Assembly (NCBI RefSeq): GCF_900104305.1 | Contig: NZ_FNJC01000006.1 | Span: 50,067-114,066 of the forward strand | DNA length: 64,000 nt | Reading direction: 5' to 3' | Source: Filomicrobium insigne | GTDB taxonomy: Bacteria; Pseudomonadota; Alphaproteobacteria; Rhizobiales; Hyphomicrobiaceae | Part shown: in pieces, positions 29,065-38,887 of the stretch | Numbering within the stretch: the first letter of the stretch is position 1 | How the letters are laid out: each line of letters opens with the position of its first letter | Notes under the pieces: model-generated | The model's database searches: none | What the model was told of the DNA's origin: nothing | Seen by the model: the letters and a program-made list of their open reading frames with translations, nothing else | Program-made: the position numbers and the translations under genes

Positions 29065-29565
29065 GCAAACCCGTGGGCTCCCCAAGCATTCGCGCCATAT
29101 ATCACTCCGCACCGCTTTAGGCACATCATAACGCAACACGGTGCGCAAATTTGGCCCATAAGTGCGCTCGGAGCCAACGGCTCCCTATCCCGCGCTCCAA
29201 AAAGTCGCAGCGCGAGTCACTACCCAAATTCCGACACAATTCCGCATCTGCGCCCAAACCAACGGATCAGGCTACCCGCGTCAGCTCATCGAGCGATCAC
29301 GGGTGGAACCATGGCGTGCAATTGCCAACAATGATGAGAAAGGCAGACCTAGCCGCCGGCGCCGTTATCTATGTGCTCCTCCCGGGGCTGAACATCGCTC
29401 AGCGGCACTACCCACGCCCTCTTTCTGTCACGGCCACGTTACTCAACAGTACAATTACTGCTTGATTTGGTTTCGGCTGTGTTTAGCGCACTTTCCAAAT
29501 CCAAGAGCCAGCAGAACTTTTTGCTGAGGTGAGAAGCGGCGACGCACGCCACCGCCCCCATCAAC
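29065..29565. other. Intergenic region upstream of the glycan cluster
   Basis: About 500 bases without a supported gene. It separates the metal-efflux operon (ending at 29566) from the exporter start and should contain the cluster promoter and the efflux terminator. Plus-strand frames here have no ribosome-binding sites and an Arg/Pro-rich, noncoding-like composition. Confidence 0.4.
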
Positions 29566-29949
29566 CTAATCGAGCTTGACGCGTGCCTGCTCCGGTTTGT
29601 GGCCATCCATTGATAGCGTCACGATGATAGTGGCGCCTTTAGACGCTTTGAACGCACCGGCCCCTTTCAGCACACCATCTGATGCCGAAGAGAGCGGAAC
29701 ATCAACCTTCTTGCCATCTGACAAGATAGTCGCCTTCGCTTTGGCTCCGGTAACATCCTCCGGCTTGCCATCCTCGCCAATGACATGAATTTCTAGCGTT
29801 CCATCTTTGGCGACGACTTCAAGGTGATGGTGGCCACTCTCAACCATCACTCCTCCGTGCTTGCTCTTATGGTGCTCGTCCTCATGAGCCTGCAGCGGCG
29901 CGACCGTGATGACGGCGAGAGCGAGCACTGCCAAGAGTTGCTTGACCAT
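29566..29949 (-). CDS. Small His-rich periplasmic protein of the metal-efflux operon
   Basis: 127 aa with a clear signal peptide (MVKQLLAVLALAVITVAPLQA). It is followed by a His/acid-rich segment (HEDEHHKSKHGG and SGHHHLEV) likely to bind metal, then a beta-rich domain with repeated short strands. Last gene after the RND pump, 23 bases downstream. A periplasmic metal carrier or buffer feeding the pump is an inference from position and composition; I do not recognise a named family. Confidence 0.8.
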   Translation of the reverse strand: MVKQLLAVLALAVITVAPLQAHEDEHHKSKHGGVMVESGHHHLEVVAKDGTLEIHVIGEDGKPEDVTGAKAKATILSDGKKVDVPLSSASDGVLKGAGAFKASKGATIIVTLSMDGHKPEQARVKLD

Positions 29950-29972
29950 ATATTCCTCCGTTTTCTCTAGGT

Positions 29973-32900
29973 TTAGAAGGCTTCGGCGTGAACCAGCGTG
30001 TCCTCATTGACCATCAACCGTTCCAGGGCTTTTCGACCAAACCGCAGAAACAGCACTGGCGTGAGGAAAGCGTCGAGGAGCGTGGCTGAGATCAGCCCCC
30101 CAAAAATCGTCACTGCCACGGGATTGAGTATCTCTTTCCCAGGCTCGCCTGCACCAATCATCAAAGGCACAAGCGCAATACCCGCGGCAAAGGCCGTCAT
30201 AAGGACTGGCGTCAATCGCTCTAGCGTTCCGCGGATCACCATCTTCCGCCCGAACTGCTCCCCTTCGAACAGCACGAGATTGATGTAGTGGCTGATCTTC
30301 AAAATGCCGTTCCGCGTCGCGATGCCGGCAAGGGTGATAAATCCAATCGCGCTCGCAACCGAGAATGGCTGCCCGGCAATCCACAACGCAGCCACACTGC
30401 CAATGAACGCAAGCGGCACGTTGCCCATAATGATCAGAGCCAACACCCCGGAACGATAACGAGAATAGAGCACAACGAAGATCATGAGCAGCGATAACAT
30501 CGACAGGGCTGCGATAAGTCGCGATGCTTCTTCCTGCGCTTGAAACTGCCCTTCTAGGCTAGTGAAATAGCCCTGCGGGAAATCTGACCTCGCAACCTCG
30601 GCACGAATATCCTCCACGATTTTGGCCATGTCGGAACCATCAGTATTGGCGAGTACCGCGATTCGTCGGCGACCGTTTTCCCGCAGAACCTGATTGGGCC
30701 CATCCGTCTCGAGAACTTCCGCAACCGCGTTCAGAGGAATACGACCAGCGGGGCTTTCGATCAGCATTTCACCCAGCGCGCGCGTACTGCGGTCTTCGTC
30801 GCTCAGACGTAAGACGACATCGAACCGCTTTGACTGATCGATAATCTGTGAAACGACGCGGCCATTTGAGAGAGTTTCCAGCGCTTCCGTAATTACACTC
30901 GGATTGAGACCATAGCGCTTTGCCTTCTCATAATCGACGCGCACCTGCAGCTGCGGAATACGCACCTGCTTTTCTGTCTGGAGATCGACGATGCCCGGGA
31001 TACTCTCAAGCCTTTTTTCCAGATCCGTCGCTAGACTACGAAGCGTGTCGTAATCATCACCGTAGATCTTAAGCGCGATCTGCGCCCGCACCCCAGAAAG
31101 CATGTGGTCAAGACGATGCGCGATCGGCTGTCCCACCGTGATGCTGGCGGGAAGCACCGACAAGCGACTGCGAATGTCAGCGAGAACCTCTTCACGGCTA
31201 CGATCGGATTGCCTCAGATCGACATCCAACTCACTCGTGTGGACGCCTTCCGCATGCTCATCGAGCTCGGCTCGCCCCGTGCGTCGGCCCACGGAATGCA
31301 CTTCTGGTACCTGCGTCACAATCTTTTCGGCCAAACGGCCAATACGGTCAGACTCCGCCAGACTGATTCCAGGTTGCAGTGTAACGCTGACCAGGACCGT
31401 ACCTTCGTTAAATGCTGGCAAGAAGGCGCGCGGGAGTAGCGACCCTGCGAAAATCGCCGCCAATACCGCAACAGCTGGGATACCCAGTACGAAAGTGGGG
31501 CGATCAAAGCACCACTCAAGCCCTCGCTTCTGCCAGCGCTTAAGAACATGCACTAACGGGCTCTCGCGCTCGCCAAGGTGCCGCATCCGCGGAAGTATCC
31601 AGTACGACAACACCGGGGTAACAGTCATCGAGACGATCAAGCTCGCTACGATCGACACGATGAATGCGATACCCAGCGGGGTAAACAAACGCCCTTCGAT
31701 GCCCGACAAAGCGAACAGAGGAATGAACACCAGCACGATGATTGCGGTGGCGTAGAGAATGCCTGATCGCACCTCAATCGAAGCCTCAGCCACCACCTCC
31801 TGGATACTACGTTGGTCGCGCCCTCCGGAGGCACGGTGTAATCCAAGACGCCGATAGATGTTTTCAACATCAACAACCGCGTCGTCGACCAAAGCACCGA
31901 TGGCAATCGCCAAGCCACCTAGCGTCATCGTATTGATGGAAAGGCCCATGATCTGAAAGACAATGACGCTCGTCAGCACCGAGAGCGGAATAGCCACCAG
32001 AGAAATGAACGTCGTTTGCCAGTTCACCAAAAATGCAAACAACACGATCGCCACGACCACGAGCGCTTCAACCAACACCGTCATCACATTCTTGATCGAA
32101 GTCTCGATGAACGTTGCTTGACGGAATTGCACATCGGTCACACGCACGCCTTCGGGCATCACGCGCTGGAGTTCAGGCAGCATTTCTTCGATGCCACGCG
32201 TGATCGTGACCGTATCGGCCGCCGGTTGCTTTTGGACTGCCAGGATTACTGCGGGCTTTGCATTGAACCCGGCATCGCCGCGCTTAGTACGCGCCGCGAA
32301 ATCGACCTTTGCCACCTGACTAAGCGAGATCACACGGCCATCGCGGTAAGCCACCACCAAATTCTGGAGATCTTCGATCTTCGTGGTGCGGCCAATATTC
32401 CGAATCAAAAATTCACGTGCCTTGAGGTCAACAAAGCCGCCACCCGTGTTACCGCCAAACTGTTGAATCGCCTTCTCGATAGCCTCAAAGCTGATATCAA
32501 CCGCCGCCATACGCCGGGGGTCCGGAATAACCCGATATTGGCGCACCTCCCCCCCAATGGGGATGACCTGAGATACTCCAGGAACCGTGAGAAGTTGCGG
32601 ACGCACCGTAAAGTCTGCAAGCTCGCGAAGCGTCATCGGATCAGCCGTCGTACTCGACATGGCGATCAGCATTATTTCGCCCATCACCGACGAGATGGGG
32701 CCCATTTGCGCCGTGATGTTGCTCGGCAATTGTTCACGAACCAATTGCAGTCGCTCAGAGACTTGCTGTCGCGCACGATAGATCTCCGTCGACCAGTCGA
32801 ATTCAATGTAGACGACTGACAAACCAACGCCGGATACCGAGCGCACACGCGTAACACCGGGCATTCCGTTCATCGCCGTCTCAATTGGAAACGTGACGAG

Positions 32901-33089
32901 GAGTTCAACTTCTTCTGGCGCCAAGCCCTCGGATTCCGCCATCAGCGTGACGGTAGGCCGGTTGAGATCAGGGAAAACATCGACAGGAAGTTGTCTAAGT
33001 GTCATCAAGCCGTAGAGCATGATGACGACGCCGGCGACCAACACAAACAACCGGTTCGCGAGGCTACCGCGCACGATGGCATTAAACAT
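29973..33089 (-). CDS. Heavy-metal efflux RND transporter permease (CzcA/CusA family)
   Basis: 1038 aa, full-length HME-RND proton antiporter of the inner membrane. The N-terminal helix starts after VRGSLANRLFVLVAGV. The TM4 motif ALVDDAVVDVENIYRRL has the Asp-Asp...Asp-x-Glu pattern that carries protons and resembles CzcA more than CusA. Two large periplasmic loops lie between TM1-2 and TM7-8. Substrate (Cu/Ag versus Zn/Cd/Co) cannot be settled by eye. The adaptor is encoded 12 bases upstream; no outer-membrane channel gene is in the window. Confidence 0.93.
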   Translation of the reverse strand: MFNAIVRGSLANRLFVLVAGVVIMLYGLMTLRQLPVDVFPDLNRPTVTLMAESEGLAPEEVELLVTFPIETAMNGMPGVTRVRSVSGVGLSVVYIEFDWSTEIYRARQQVSERLQLVREQLPSNITAQMGPISSVMGEIMLIAMSSTTADPMTLRELADFTVRPQLLTVPGVSQVIPIGGEVRQYRVIPDPRRMAAVDISFEAIEKAIQQFGGNTGGGFVDLKAREFLIRNIGRTTKIEDLQNLVVAYRDGRVISLSQVAKVDFAARTKRGDAGFNAKPAVILAVQKQPAADTVTITRGIEEMLPELQRVMPEGVRVTDVQFRQATFIETSIKNVMTVLVEALVVVAIVLFAFLVNWQTTFISLVAIPLSVLTSVIVFQIMGLSINTMTLGGLAIAIGALVDDAVVDVENIYRRLGLHRASGGRDQRSIQEVVAEASIEVRSGILYATAIIVLVFIPLFALSGIEGRLFTPLGIAFIVSIVASLIVSMTVTPVLSYWILPRMRHLGERESPLVHVLKRWQKRGLEWCFDRPTFVLGIPAVAVLAAIFAGSLLPRAFLPAFNEGTVLVSVTLQPGISLAESDRIGRLAEKIVTQVPEVHSVGRRTGRAELDEHAEGVHTSELDVDLRQSDRSREEVLADIRSRLSVLPASITVGQPIAHRLDHMLSGVRAQIALKIYGDDYDTLRSLATDLEKRLESIPGIVDLQTEKQVRIPQLQVRVDYEKAKRYGLNPSVITEALETLSNGRVVSQIIDQSKRFDVVLRLSDEDRSTRALGEMLIESPAGRIPLNAVAEVLETDGPNQVLRENGRRRIAVLANTDGSDMAKIVEDIRAEVARSDFPQGYFTSLEGQFQAQEEASRLIAALSMLSLLMIFVVLYSRYRSGVLALIIMGNVPLAFIGSVAALWIAGQPFSVASAIGFITLAGIATRNGILKISHYINLVLFEGEQFGRKMVIRGTLERLTPVLMTAFAAGIALVPLMIGAGEPGKEILNPVAVTIFGGLISATLLDAFLTPVLFLRFGRKALERLMVNEDTLVHAEAF

Positions 33090-33101
33090 CTCTGGGTCAC
33101 C

Positions 33102-34811
33102 CTAACGGATCTGATTGATAAGTTCGGAGCCTTCCACGACAACACGACTCTCCGCGTCGAGCCCCTTTGAAACCAGAACTCGCGAACCATCGAGCGCGAT
33201 AGTTGTCACGGTTACCGGCTCGAACTTTTCCGGAGCAACCTTGACCCAGACCTGAGCCATACCATTGAGCGCGCGAACAACCGCGGCCTGCGGAAGCACA
33301 ATCCCACGTGCTTCCTTCTCGCCTTGCATGATGACTCTAAGTGTCGAACCAATAGCCAGAGCCTCATGCGTGTCTTCAACTTTGAAGAGGATTGGCAGAG
33401 ATTGCTGACGAAGTGTCGGTGATCGGCCAACGTAAGAAAGCGCGATACTGTGGCCTTCGGCATCAATCGCGTAAGCCGCCTGAATTTTCATCTCGTCATG
33501 GCCACCAATACCGATCGCTTCGACCCAAAGCCGTTGCGGATCCACGATTTCAAAAAGCGTATCGCGTGCACTAACGACTTGTCCGGCCTTGACGTTTGCA
33601 ATTGAAATCACGCCAGCTACCGGCGCTGTCAACTTCAGCTTCTCGGCTGATTTCGGAGCCAGCACGCGTTGTTGTTCGCGCAATGCTTCAAGCTCCGTTT
33701 GGGTATCTTCAATTTCCCTTTGTGCAACGACGCCGGCGATCCGCGTCAGGCGTGCCAGTTTTTGCTCTGCAATGCGCAGTTTGCCTTCGACCTCGGCAGT
33801 CAATTGCTGCAGCGATCCCCGGTCCGCCACTGGGATCGTTGGCGAAAGCATCGCCAGAACCTCGCCTCGCCCGACGCGCTGGCCGACAAAGGCAATCCCT
33901 CGGTCCGTGAGTTCGATCTGCCCATCCATCGGCGCCTGAACATGTCCGGAAGCAGAAGGGTCTGAGATGACCACGCCGATTAATTCGCGGCCTTCCGCTG
34001 CGTCTGTGATCTCGGTGACTGTCGTCCGCACACGCAATAGCCGTTGCGAATTTTTCGGAACGAAGACTGTTCCGTCCGGAAGCTTACGAGGCGCGTTCCC
34101 TCCCGTGGGTGTCGCCGCGGGCTCTCCGTGATCATGGCCCGGCCCCGCGTGCACATCGGACGCCTGGGCCAACACGCTAACGATAGCCACCAACACAGCG
34201 GCCGCCGCCTTGCTACCCTGCTTCGCGACTGTATCGGAGTGAGGAACAGCACTGGCCGCAGGTTCACCCGGCAACCGCGCAGGACGAAACGCGAAGGAAA
34301 AGAAGAAACCAAACAAGGCTGCGAGACCGCCGATCGCCCACACCATGGGCTGAGCCAAAAGATCGGACCAGGAATTTGCAGCATCCTGTTTTGGCGCTTC
34401 AGGACCAAGGATATCGAGCGTGCCATTCAATAAATCCATGGTGTCGCCCGCGCTCACCATAAAGATCAGTGCGTACGTCCCAGGATGGTCGAGCCACTCA
34501 CCCTCAATCTCATAGACACCCTCCCCAACCGGGGACGCCGTGACCGTAGGGATACTATCACCGGAAACCTCGATCGTTGCGCCTTCTACAGGCTCATTGG
34601 TCGCGAACCGGTCTAGATAGATCGTAAGCGTATGACCTTCCGCTGTTGCCACCAGCTCAAGATCGGAACTGGAGCTCTGAAGCCGAGGGATTTCAGGAGC
34701 GGCAATCTCAGATTGAGCACCATGATCGTGTCCGTGATCATGTCCGGGCCCCGCAAGAACGGGGTGCGCGAGCGTAAACGCCCATAGAATGACGGCAAAG
34801 AGCCAATGCAT
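33102..34811 (-). CDS. RND periplasmic adaptor with an extra N-terminal membrane-anchored domain
   Basis: 569 aa, longer than usual adaptors (about 400). Order: signal peptide, a His-rich stretch (GPGHDHGHDHG), a beta domain of about 100 residues, a TM helix (MVWAIGGLAALFGFFFSFAF, about residue 152), a second hydrophobic segment ending at a second His-rich stretch (GPGHDHGE, about residue 226), then the HlyD-type adaptor (barrel-sandwich, coiled-coil hairpin EGKLRIAEQKLARLTRI, beta-barrel). It appears as if a membrane-anchored metal-binding protein and an exported adaptor had fused. Confidence 0.88.
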   Translation of the reverse strand: MHWLFAVILWAFTLAHPVLAGPGHDHGHDHGAQSEIAAPEIPRLQSSSSDLELVATAEGHTLTIYLDRFATNEPVEGATIEVSGDSIPTVTASPVGEGVYEIEGEWLDHPGTYALIFMVSAGDTMDLLNGTLDILGPEAPKQDAANSWSDLLAQPMVWAIGGLAALFGFFFSFAFRPARLPGEPAASAVPHSDTVAKQGSKAAAAVLVAIVSVLAQASDVHAGPGHDHGEPAATPTGGNAPRKLPDGTVFVPKNSQRLLRVRTTVTEITDAAEGRELIGVVISDPSASGHVQAPMDGQIELTDRGIAFVGQRVGRGEVLAMLSPTIPVADRGSLQQLTAEVEGKLRIAEQKLARLTRIAGVVAQREIEDTQTELEALREQQRVLAPKSAEKLKLTAPVAGVISIANVKAGQVVSARDTLFEIVDPQRLWVEAIGIGGHDEMKIQAAYAIDAEGHSIALSYVGRSPTLRQQSLPILFKVEDTHEALAIGSTLRVIMQGEKEARGIVLPQAAVVRALNGMAQVWVKVAPEKFEPVTVTTIALDGSRVLVSKGLDAESRVVVEGSELINQIR

Positions 34812-34985
34812 GCGTCGAACCTTTTATTCGCTTTAAGTTCGGCACCGGCTCTTGCCCGCGTAACGCTCGCCCAGAAGGGGCAGGCGATTCCGCCATACCC
34901 AACATGTCGAGCGACATTAATTTGAGCGTAAAGAAGCCGCGCCGATCATACCAAGCGACACGGAAAGACGCCGTGCCGCCGCGGA

Positions 34986-35342
34986 TCACGCGGCGAAACT
35001 GGGGGGGCGCTGGGGCAAGTAAGATGGCTGCCTCAACGGTACAGCCGATCCCAGATCAAAAGGCGACGTGCGGCCTTGGGCCTCAAATGTGAACGGTGTC
35101 TCGATTGCCGCTAGTGCCAAAGTACCGCAACAATTTACGTGGGCATGCGGGCAACCGTAATGATCGGCCCCGTGTTCGTCGCAATCGTGAGCACCGCAGG
35201 CTTCACCCACATAAACAGTCGCGTGGGCGAGTTCCAAGGGCACCGTGTGAGCATCTGTGATCGCAGCAATATGCCTACCGCCACCTACGCAGGTGACAGC
35301 AATCATCAGTATGGTCAACAGTCGTAGCAATAGCCCTCGCAT
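34986..35342 (-). CDS. Small Cys/His-rich secreted protein upstream of the efflux adaptor
   Basis: About 118 aa. A hydrophobic N-terminus (MRGLLLRLLTILMIAVTCVGG) acts as a signal peptide or anchor. The middle has ACGAHDCDEHGADHYGCPHAH followed by VNCCG, a dense set of Cys and His that suggests metal binding. The start is uncertain; a GTG at 35384 would add 14 residues. Precedes the adaptor gene by about 175 bases on the same strand. No family recognised. Confidence 0.65.
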   Translation of the reverse strand: MRGLLLRLLTILMIAVTCVGGGRHIAAITDAHTVPLELAHATVYVGEACGAHDCDEHGADHYGCPHAHVNCCGTLALAAIETPFTFEAQGRTSPFDLGSAVPLRQPSYLPQRPPSFAA

Positions 35343-35520
35343 ACGCGGACATGAGCAGCAATTCTCCCGATCAGTCAAGCACACAAGCTTGTCAGATCCA
35401 CCGTCAACATGAACTTCATCTCACCAACGGTCAGTAACAACTCAAACCACAAAATCGGGCAGTTCGGGGGCAAGCCCCACATCCTCGGCCTCAGATGCAA
35501 CGAGTCTCAGCTTCGGACGT

Positions 35521-35796
35521 TCACCGATTTGTCCGGGCGAGCACTTCCATCAACTCAGCCACCTTCGTCCGCTGCTCATCCGCGTCGCCACTCGCAATCG
35601 CATGCTCGACGCAATGGCTCACGTGATCTTTGAGAACCGCCTCTTCGACACGCCGAAGGGCCGCGCGGGCGGCCGCGATCTGCGTGATGATGTCGATGCA
35701 GTAGCGGTCCTCCTCAACCATCCTGGAGATGCCGCGGACCTGGCCTTCGATTTTGCTCAGACGTTTAAGGCACGTCGACGCCGTTTCGGGTTCCAT
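35521..35796 (-). CDS. CsoR/RcnR-family metal-sensing transcriptional repressor
   Basis: 91-aa all-helical repressor. The Cys-His-Cys metal triad of CsoR proteins is visible: Cys in DRYCIDIITQ, His and Cys in LKDHVSHCVEHA. LKRLSKIEGQVRGI is the conserved N-terminal DNA/tetramer helix. The C-x-H-x3-C spacing points to Cu(I) rather than Ni sensing. Divergent from the P-type ATPase, with two GC-rich dyads between the genes, and upstream of the RND genes on its own strand, so it probably controls both. Confidence 0.93.
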   Translation of the reverse strand: MEPETASTCLKRLSKIEGQVRGISRMVEEDRYCIDIITQIAAARAALRRVEEAVLKDHVSHCVEHAIASGDADEQRTKVAELMEVLARTNR

Positions 35797-35805
35797 GCTT
35801 GACGC

Positions 35806-35822
35806 ATACCCCTACCGGGTAT
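35806..35822. promoter_or_regulatory. Candidate CsoR operator, dyad 1
   Basis: ATACCC and GGGTAT are perfect 6-base arms around CTACC. The G/C-tract-within-AT-ends shape fits CsoR-type operators. It lies 10 bases from the repressor start codon, so it can autoregulate. Confidence 0.6.
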
Positions 35823-35835
35823 AAGTGTCAACGAC

Positions 35836-35853
35836 TATACCCCCCAGGGGTTT
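35836..35853. promoter_or_regulatory. Candidate CsoR operator, dyad 2
   Basis: TATACCCC-CCA-GGGGTTTA, 24 bases before the ATPase ATG and 14 bases from dyad 1. The same shape as dyad 1 suggests that one repressor tetramer occupies each site. Confidence 0.6.
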
Positions 35854-35876
35854 AAAATTCAAAATCCGAGGACACC

Positions 35877-38270
35877 ATGAGCCATCCACCACAAGGGCCG
35901 AAATCCGAAGACCACAAGAGCCATGGAAGCTGCTGCTCAGGCCACGACCACCGCCACGACGCTGGCGCTGAAACCACACCGGCCGCTGGCACCACAGTCA
36001 AAGACCCCGTCTGCGGCATGGATGTCGATCCGCATACCGCAAAGCACCGCGCCGACTATCGAGGCCGCACCTACTATTTCTGCGCCGCGGGCTGCCGGAG
36101 CAAATTCCTTACCGATCCGGAGCGCTACCTCGGCGACCGCGTTGAGGAACCCGTCCCCGAAGGCACGATCTACACGTGCCCCATGCACCCTGAGATCCGG
36201 CAAGTCGGCCCCGGCTCATGCCCCATATGCGGCATGGCCCTGGAGCCCGAATTGGTCAGCCTCGACTCGGAACCCAATCCCGAACTGATCGACATGACCC
36301 GCCGCTTCTGGATCGGGCTAGCCCTCACTCTCCCTGTCTTCATCTTGGAAATGGGCAGCCACCTTGTAGGCTGGCACTTCTTCGACCAGCAGACATCCAA
36401 CTGGATTCAGATGTTCCTGGCGACCCCGGTCGTCCTCTGGGCGGGCTGGCCCTTCTTTGAACGCGGATGGCAATCGCTCATCACCCGCAATCTCAACATG
36501 TTCACCCTGATCGCCATCGGAACGGGAACGGCGTGGGTCTATAGTATGCTCGCCACGCTCACCCCGGGTATATTTCCGCCGGCCTTCCGTGCCGCCGATG
36601 GCTCCGTGGCGGTCTATTTTGAAGCTGCCGCGGTGATCACGGTTCTCGTCCTGCTTGGTCAGGTCCTCGAGTTGCGGGCACGCGAAAGCACGAGTGGCGC
36701 CATCCGTGCCCTCCTCGATCTCGCACCCAAGACCGCGCGACGCATCCAGAGCGATGGTACAGAGGAAGAAGTCCAACTCGATGACATCCAGGTCGGCGAC
36801 CATCTCCGCGTCCGACCGGGCGAAAAAGTCCCGGTTGATGGCGAGGTGATAGAAGGCCGTAGCGCCGTCGATGAATCCATGGTGACCGGCGAATCGATGC
36901 CCGTCACGAAGGAAGCTGGCAGCCAAGCGATCGGCGGCACGATGAACCAATCCGGCGGCCTCGTCATAGAGGCTCAAAAAGTCGGACGCGACACGATGCT
37001 GTCGCAGATCGTCCAACTCGTCGCCGAAGCCCAGCGCAGCCGCGCGCCAATCCAGCGTCTCGCCGACCAGGTCTCGGGCTGGTTCGTGCCCGCCGTCATC
37101 CTCGCGGCCATCGTAGCCTTCGCCGCGTGGGCGATCTGGGGTCCCGAACCGCGCTTCTCCTTCGGCCTGCTGGCGGCCGTCTCCGTGCTGATCATCGCCT
37201 GCCCCTGCGCGCTGGGCCTTGCCACGCCCATGTCCATCATGGTCGGCGTCGGCCGCGGCGCCCACGCCGGCGTCTTGATCAAGAATGCCGAAGCACTGGA
37301 GCGCATGGAGAAGGTCGACACCCTCGTCGTCGACAAAACCGGCACCCTCACCGAGGGCAAACCCGCCGTCACCGCCATCATACCCTCCCAAGGCTTGACG
37401 GAACCCGAAGCCCTCCGTCTTGCCGCCAGTGTCGAACGGGCCAGCGAGCATCCTCTGGCGAACGCCATTGTACGCGCAGCTGAAGATAGGGGGATGCCAA
37501 CGGCATCGGTTACCGATTTCGACTCGCCGACGGGCAAAGGCGCCCTGGGCACCGTCGAAGGGCGGCGCATTGTCCTGGGCAACAGCGCGTTCTTGTCCGA
37601 GCAAGGCATCGACGTTGGTCCGCTCAGCACCGAAGCCGACCGCCTGCGCCAGGATGGAGCGACCGCCATCTTCATGGGTGTCGATGGCCAGCCCGCCGCC
37701 ATCTTCGCCATAGCCGACCCCGTGAAGGCATCGACGCCGGAAGCCCTGAAGGCCCTGCAGGACGAAGGCATTCACGTCGTCATGCTGACCGGAGACAATT
37801 GGACGACGGCAAAGGCTGTCGCCCGGCAACTCGGCATCGACGAAGTGGAAGCCGAAGTGCTGCCCGACCAGAAAAGCGCCGTCGTCGCACGGCATAAGAG
37901 TTCGGGCCGCGTGGTCGCCATGGCCGGAGACGGCGTGAACGATGCGCCCGCTCTCGCCGCCGCCGATGTCGGCATCGCCATGGGCACCGGCACAGACGTC
38001 GCCATGGAAAGCGCCGGCATCACGCTGCTCAAGGGCGACCTCAACGGCATCGTCCGCGCCCGTCGCCTGTCGGAAGCTGTCATGAGCAACATCCGGCAGA
38101 ACCTGTTCTTCGCGTTCATTTATAACGCGCTGGGCGTGCCCATCGCGGCGGGCATCCTTTATCCCGCGTTCGGCATCCTGTTGTCACCGATGATCGCGGC
38201 CGCCGCCATGTCGCTCTCATCGGTGAGCGTCATCGCCAACGCCGCGCGCCTGCGCGGGGTCAAGCTCTGA
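35877..38270 (+). CDS. Copper-translocating P1B-type ATPase with YHS and heavy-metal-binding N-terminus
   Basis: 797 aa. The N-terminus has a His/Cys-rich leader ([10 protein letters not shown]), a YHS domain ([10 protein letters not shown]), then a heavy-metal-binding domain ([11 protein letters not shown]...[10 protein letters not shown]). There is no classical HMA domain. The core has eight TM helices with the CPC motif ([13 protein letters not shown]), the TGES actuator loop, DKTGTLTEG phosphorylation site, HP in SEHPLAN and [10 protein letters not shown]. It should export Cu(I)/Ag(I) to the periplasm. G+C at third positions looks higher than in the flanking RND genes. Confidence 0.94.
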   Translation: MSHPPQGPKSEDHKSHGSCCSGHDHRHDAGAETTPAAGTTVKDPVCGMDVDPHTAKHRADYRGRTYYFCAAGCRSKFLTDPERYLGDRVEEPVPEGTIYTCPMHPEIRQVGPGSCPICGMALEPELVSLDSEPNPELIDMTRRFWIGLALTLPVFILEMGSHLVGWHFFDQQTSNWIQMFLATPVVLWAGWPFFERGWQSLITRNLNMFTLIAIGTGTAWVYSMLATLTPGIFPPAFRAADGSVAVYFEAAAVITVLVLLGQVLELRARESTSGAIRALLDLAPKTARRIQSDGTEEEVQLDDIQVGDHLRVRPGEKVPVDGEVIEGRSAVDESMVTGESMPVTKEAGSQAIGGTMNQSGGLVIEAQKVGRDTMLSQIVQLVAEAQRSRAPIQRLADQVSGWFVPAVILAAIVAFAAWAIWGPEPRFSFGLLAAVSVLIIACPCALGLATPMSIMVGVGRGAHAGVLIKNAEALERMEKVDTLVVDKTGTLTEGKPAVTAIIPSQGLTEPEALRLAASVERASEHPLANAIVRAAEDRGMPTASVTDFDSPTGKGALGTVEGRRIVLGNSAFLSEQGIDVGPLSTEADRLRQDGATAIFMGVDGQPAAIFAIADPVKASTPEALKALQDEGIHVVMLTGDNWTTAKAVARQLGIDEVEAEVLPDQKSAVVARHKSSGRVVAMAGDGVNDAPALAAADVGIAMGTGTDVAMESAGITLLKGDLNGIVRARRLSEAVMSNIRQNLFFAFIYNALGVPIAAGILYPAFGILLSPMIAAAAMSLSSVSVIANAARLRGVKL

Positions 38271-38887
38271 AGCGACGGACATGGCCGGTGCGACGTGCGC
38301 CGGCCCACCCCGAATTGCCCCGCGCGCCGGACGGGCGCCGAGGTGACGGCGGAGGTGGAGCCCTCGCGAAATTCCGAGGGGTGCGGAGCGACGTCAAAGC
38401 CGCGAGATGTGTTTTGGTACGGCCTTCACGCCGCCCCGCGAGCTACCGATCCAACATGATCGGACAAGGCCACCGATCCGGTTTGCCTGGACGTTGCGGC
38501 GGGCGGCCACGGCCGACGCAAGGGACCCAGGTGGTGATGCATGCGGGTGGCGCCGTCAGAGGCATCACGTCCGCCCGGCCGGCCCGCCGTTCACAGGGCT
38601 TGGCTAAGCCCCGTTGTTTTGAACGACTTGCTCCCCCGCGCCTGCCTTCAGGTCAGCCTCCGGACGGCACCCCTCGGAAACGCGGTTGCACTCAGAATAG
38701 GAGCTGCCCAGAGGCGCGGGGGTAAGTTTGCGCTGGGGATCGAACGTTGCCCGCTGACGTCAGGCCCCAAGTTTTCGACAAAAACGCTAGCGTTTACGCC
38801 GGTCTTCGACGCCGAACCTGGATTGCACAAGGGATACATTTGAGGGCACACTGACGGTTCGATTGGCCCAGGATAAGGGGAGGTGTC
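38271..38887. other. G+C-rich intergenic region
   Basis: About 600 bases with no convincing gene. The longest frame gives an Arg/Pro/Gly-rich product with no start signal. A perfect 14-bp palindrome AAACGCTAGCGTTT lies at 38782-38795. A good Shine-Dalgarno (GGGGAGG) for the next reading frame is at about 38878-38884. Confidence 0.45.

Noticed and set aside
29151..29527. Two overlapping plus-strand frames in the gap before the glycan cluster
   Set aside because: Neither has a start signal or recognisable composition, and they overlap each other.
36318..37895. 525-codon open frame on the minus strand inside the copper ATPase gene
   Set aside because: It is the antisense shadow of a clearly coding, G+C-rich gene, and its sequence lacks any domain.
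38288..38725. 145-codon plus-strand open frame after the copper ATPase
   Set aside because: The product is Arg/Pro/Gly-rich without any motif, the start has no ribosome-binding site, and high G+C explains the lack of stops.
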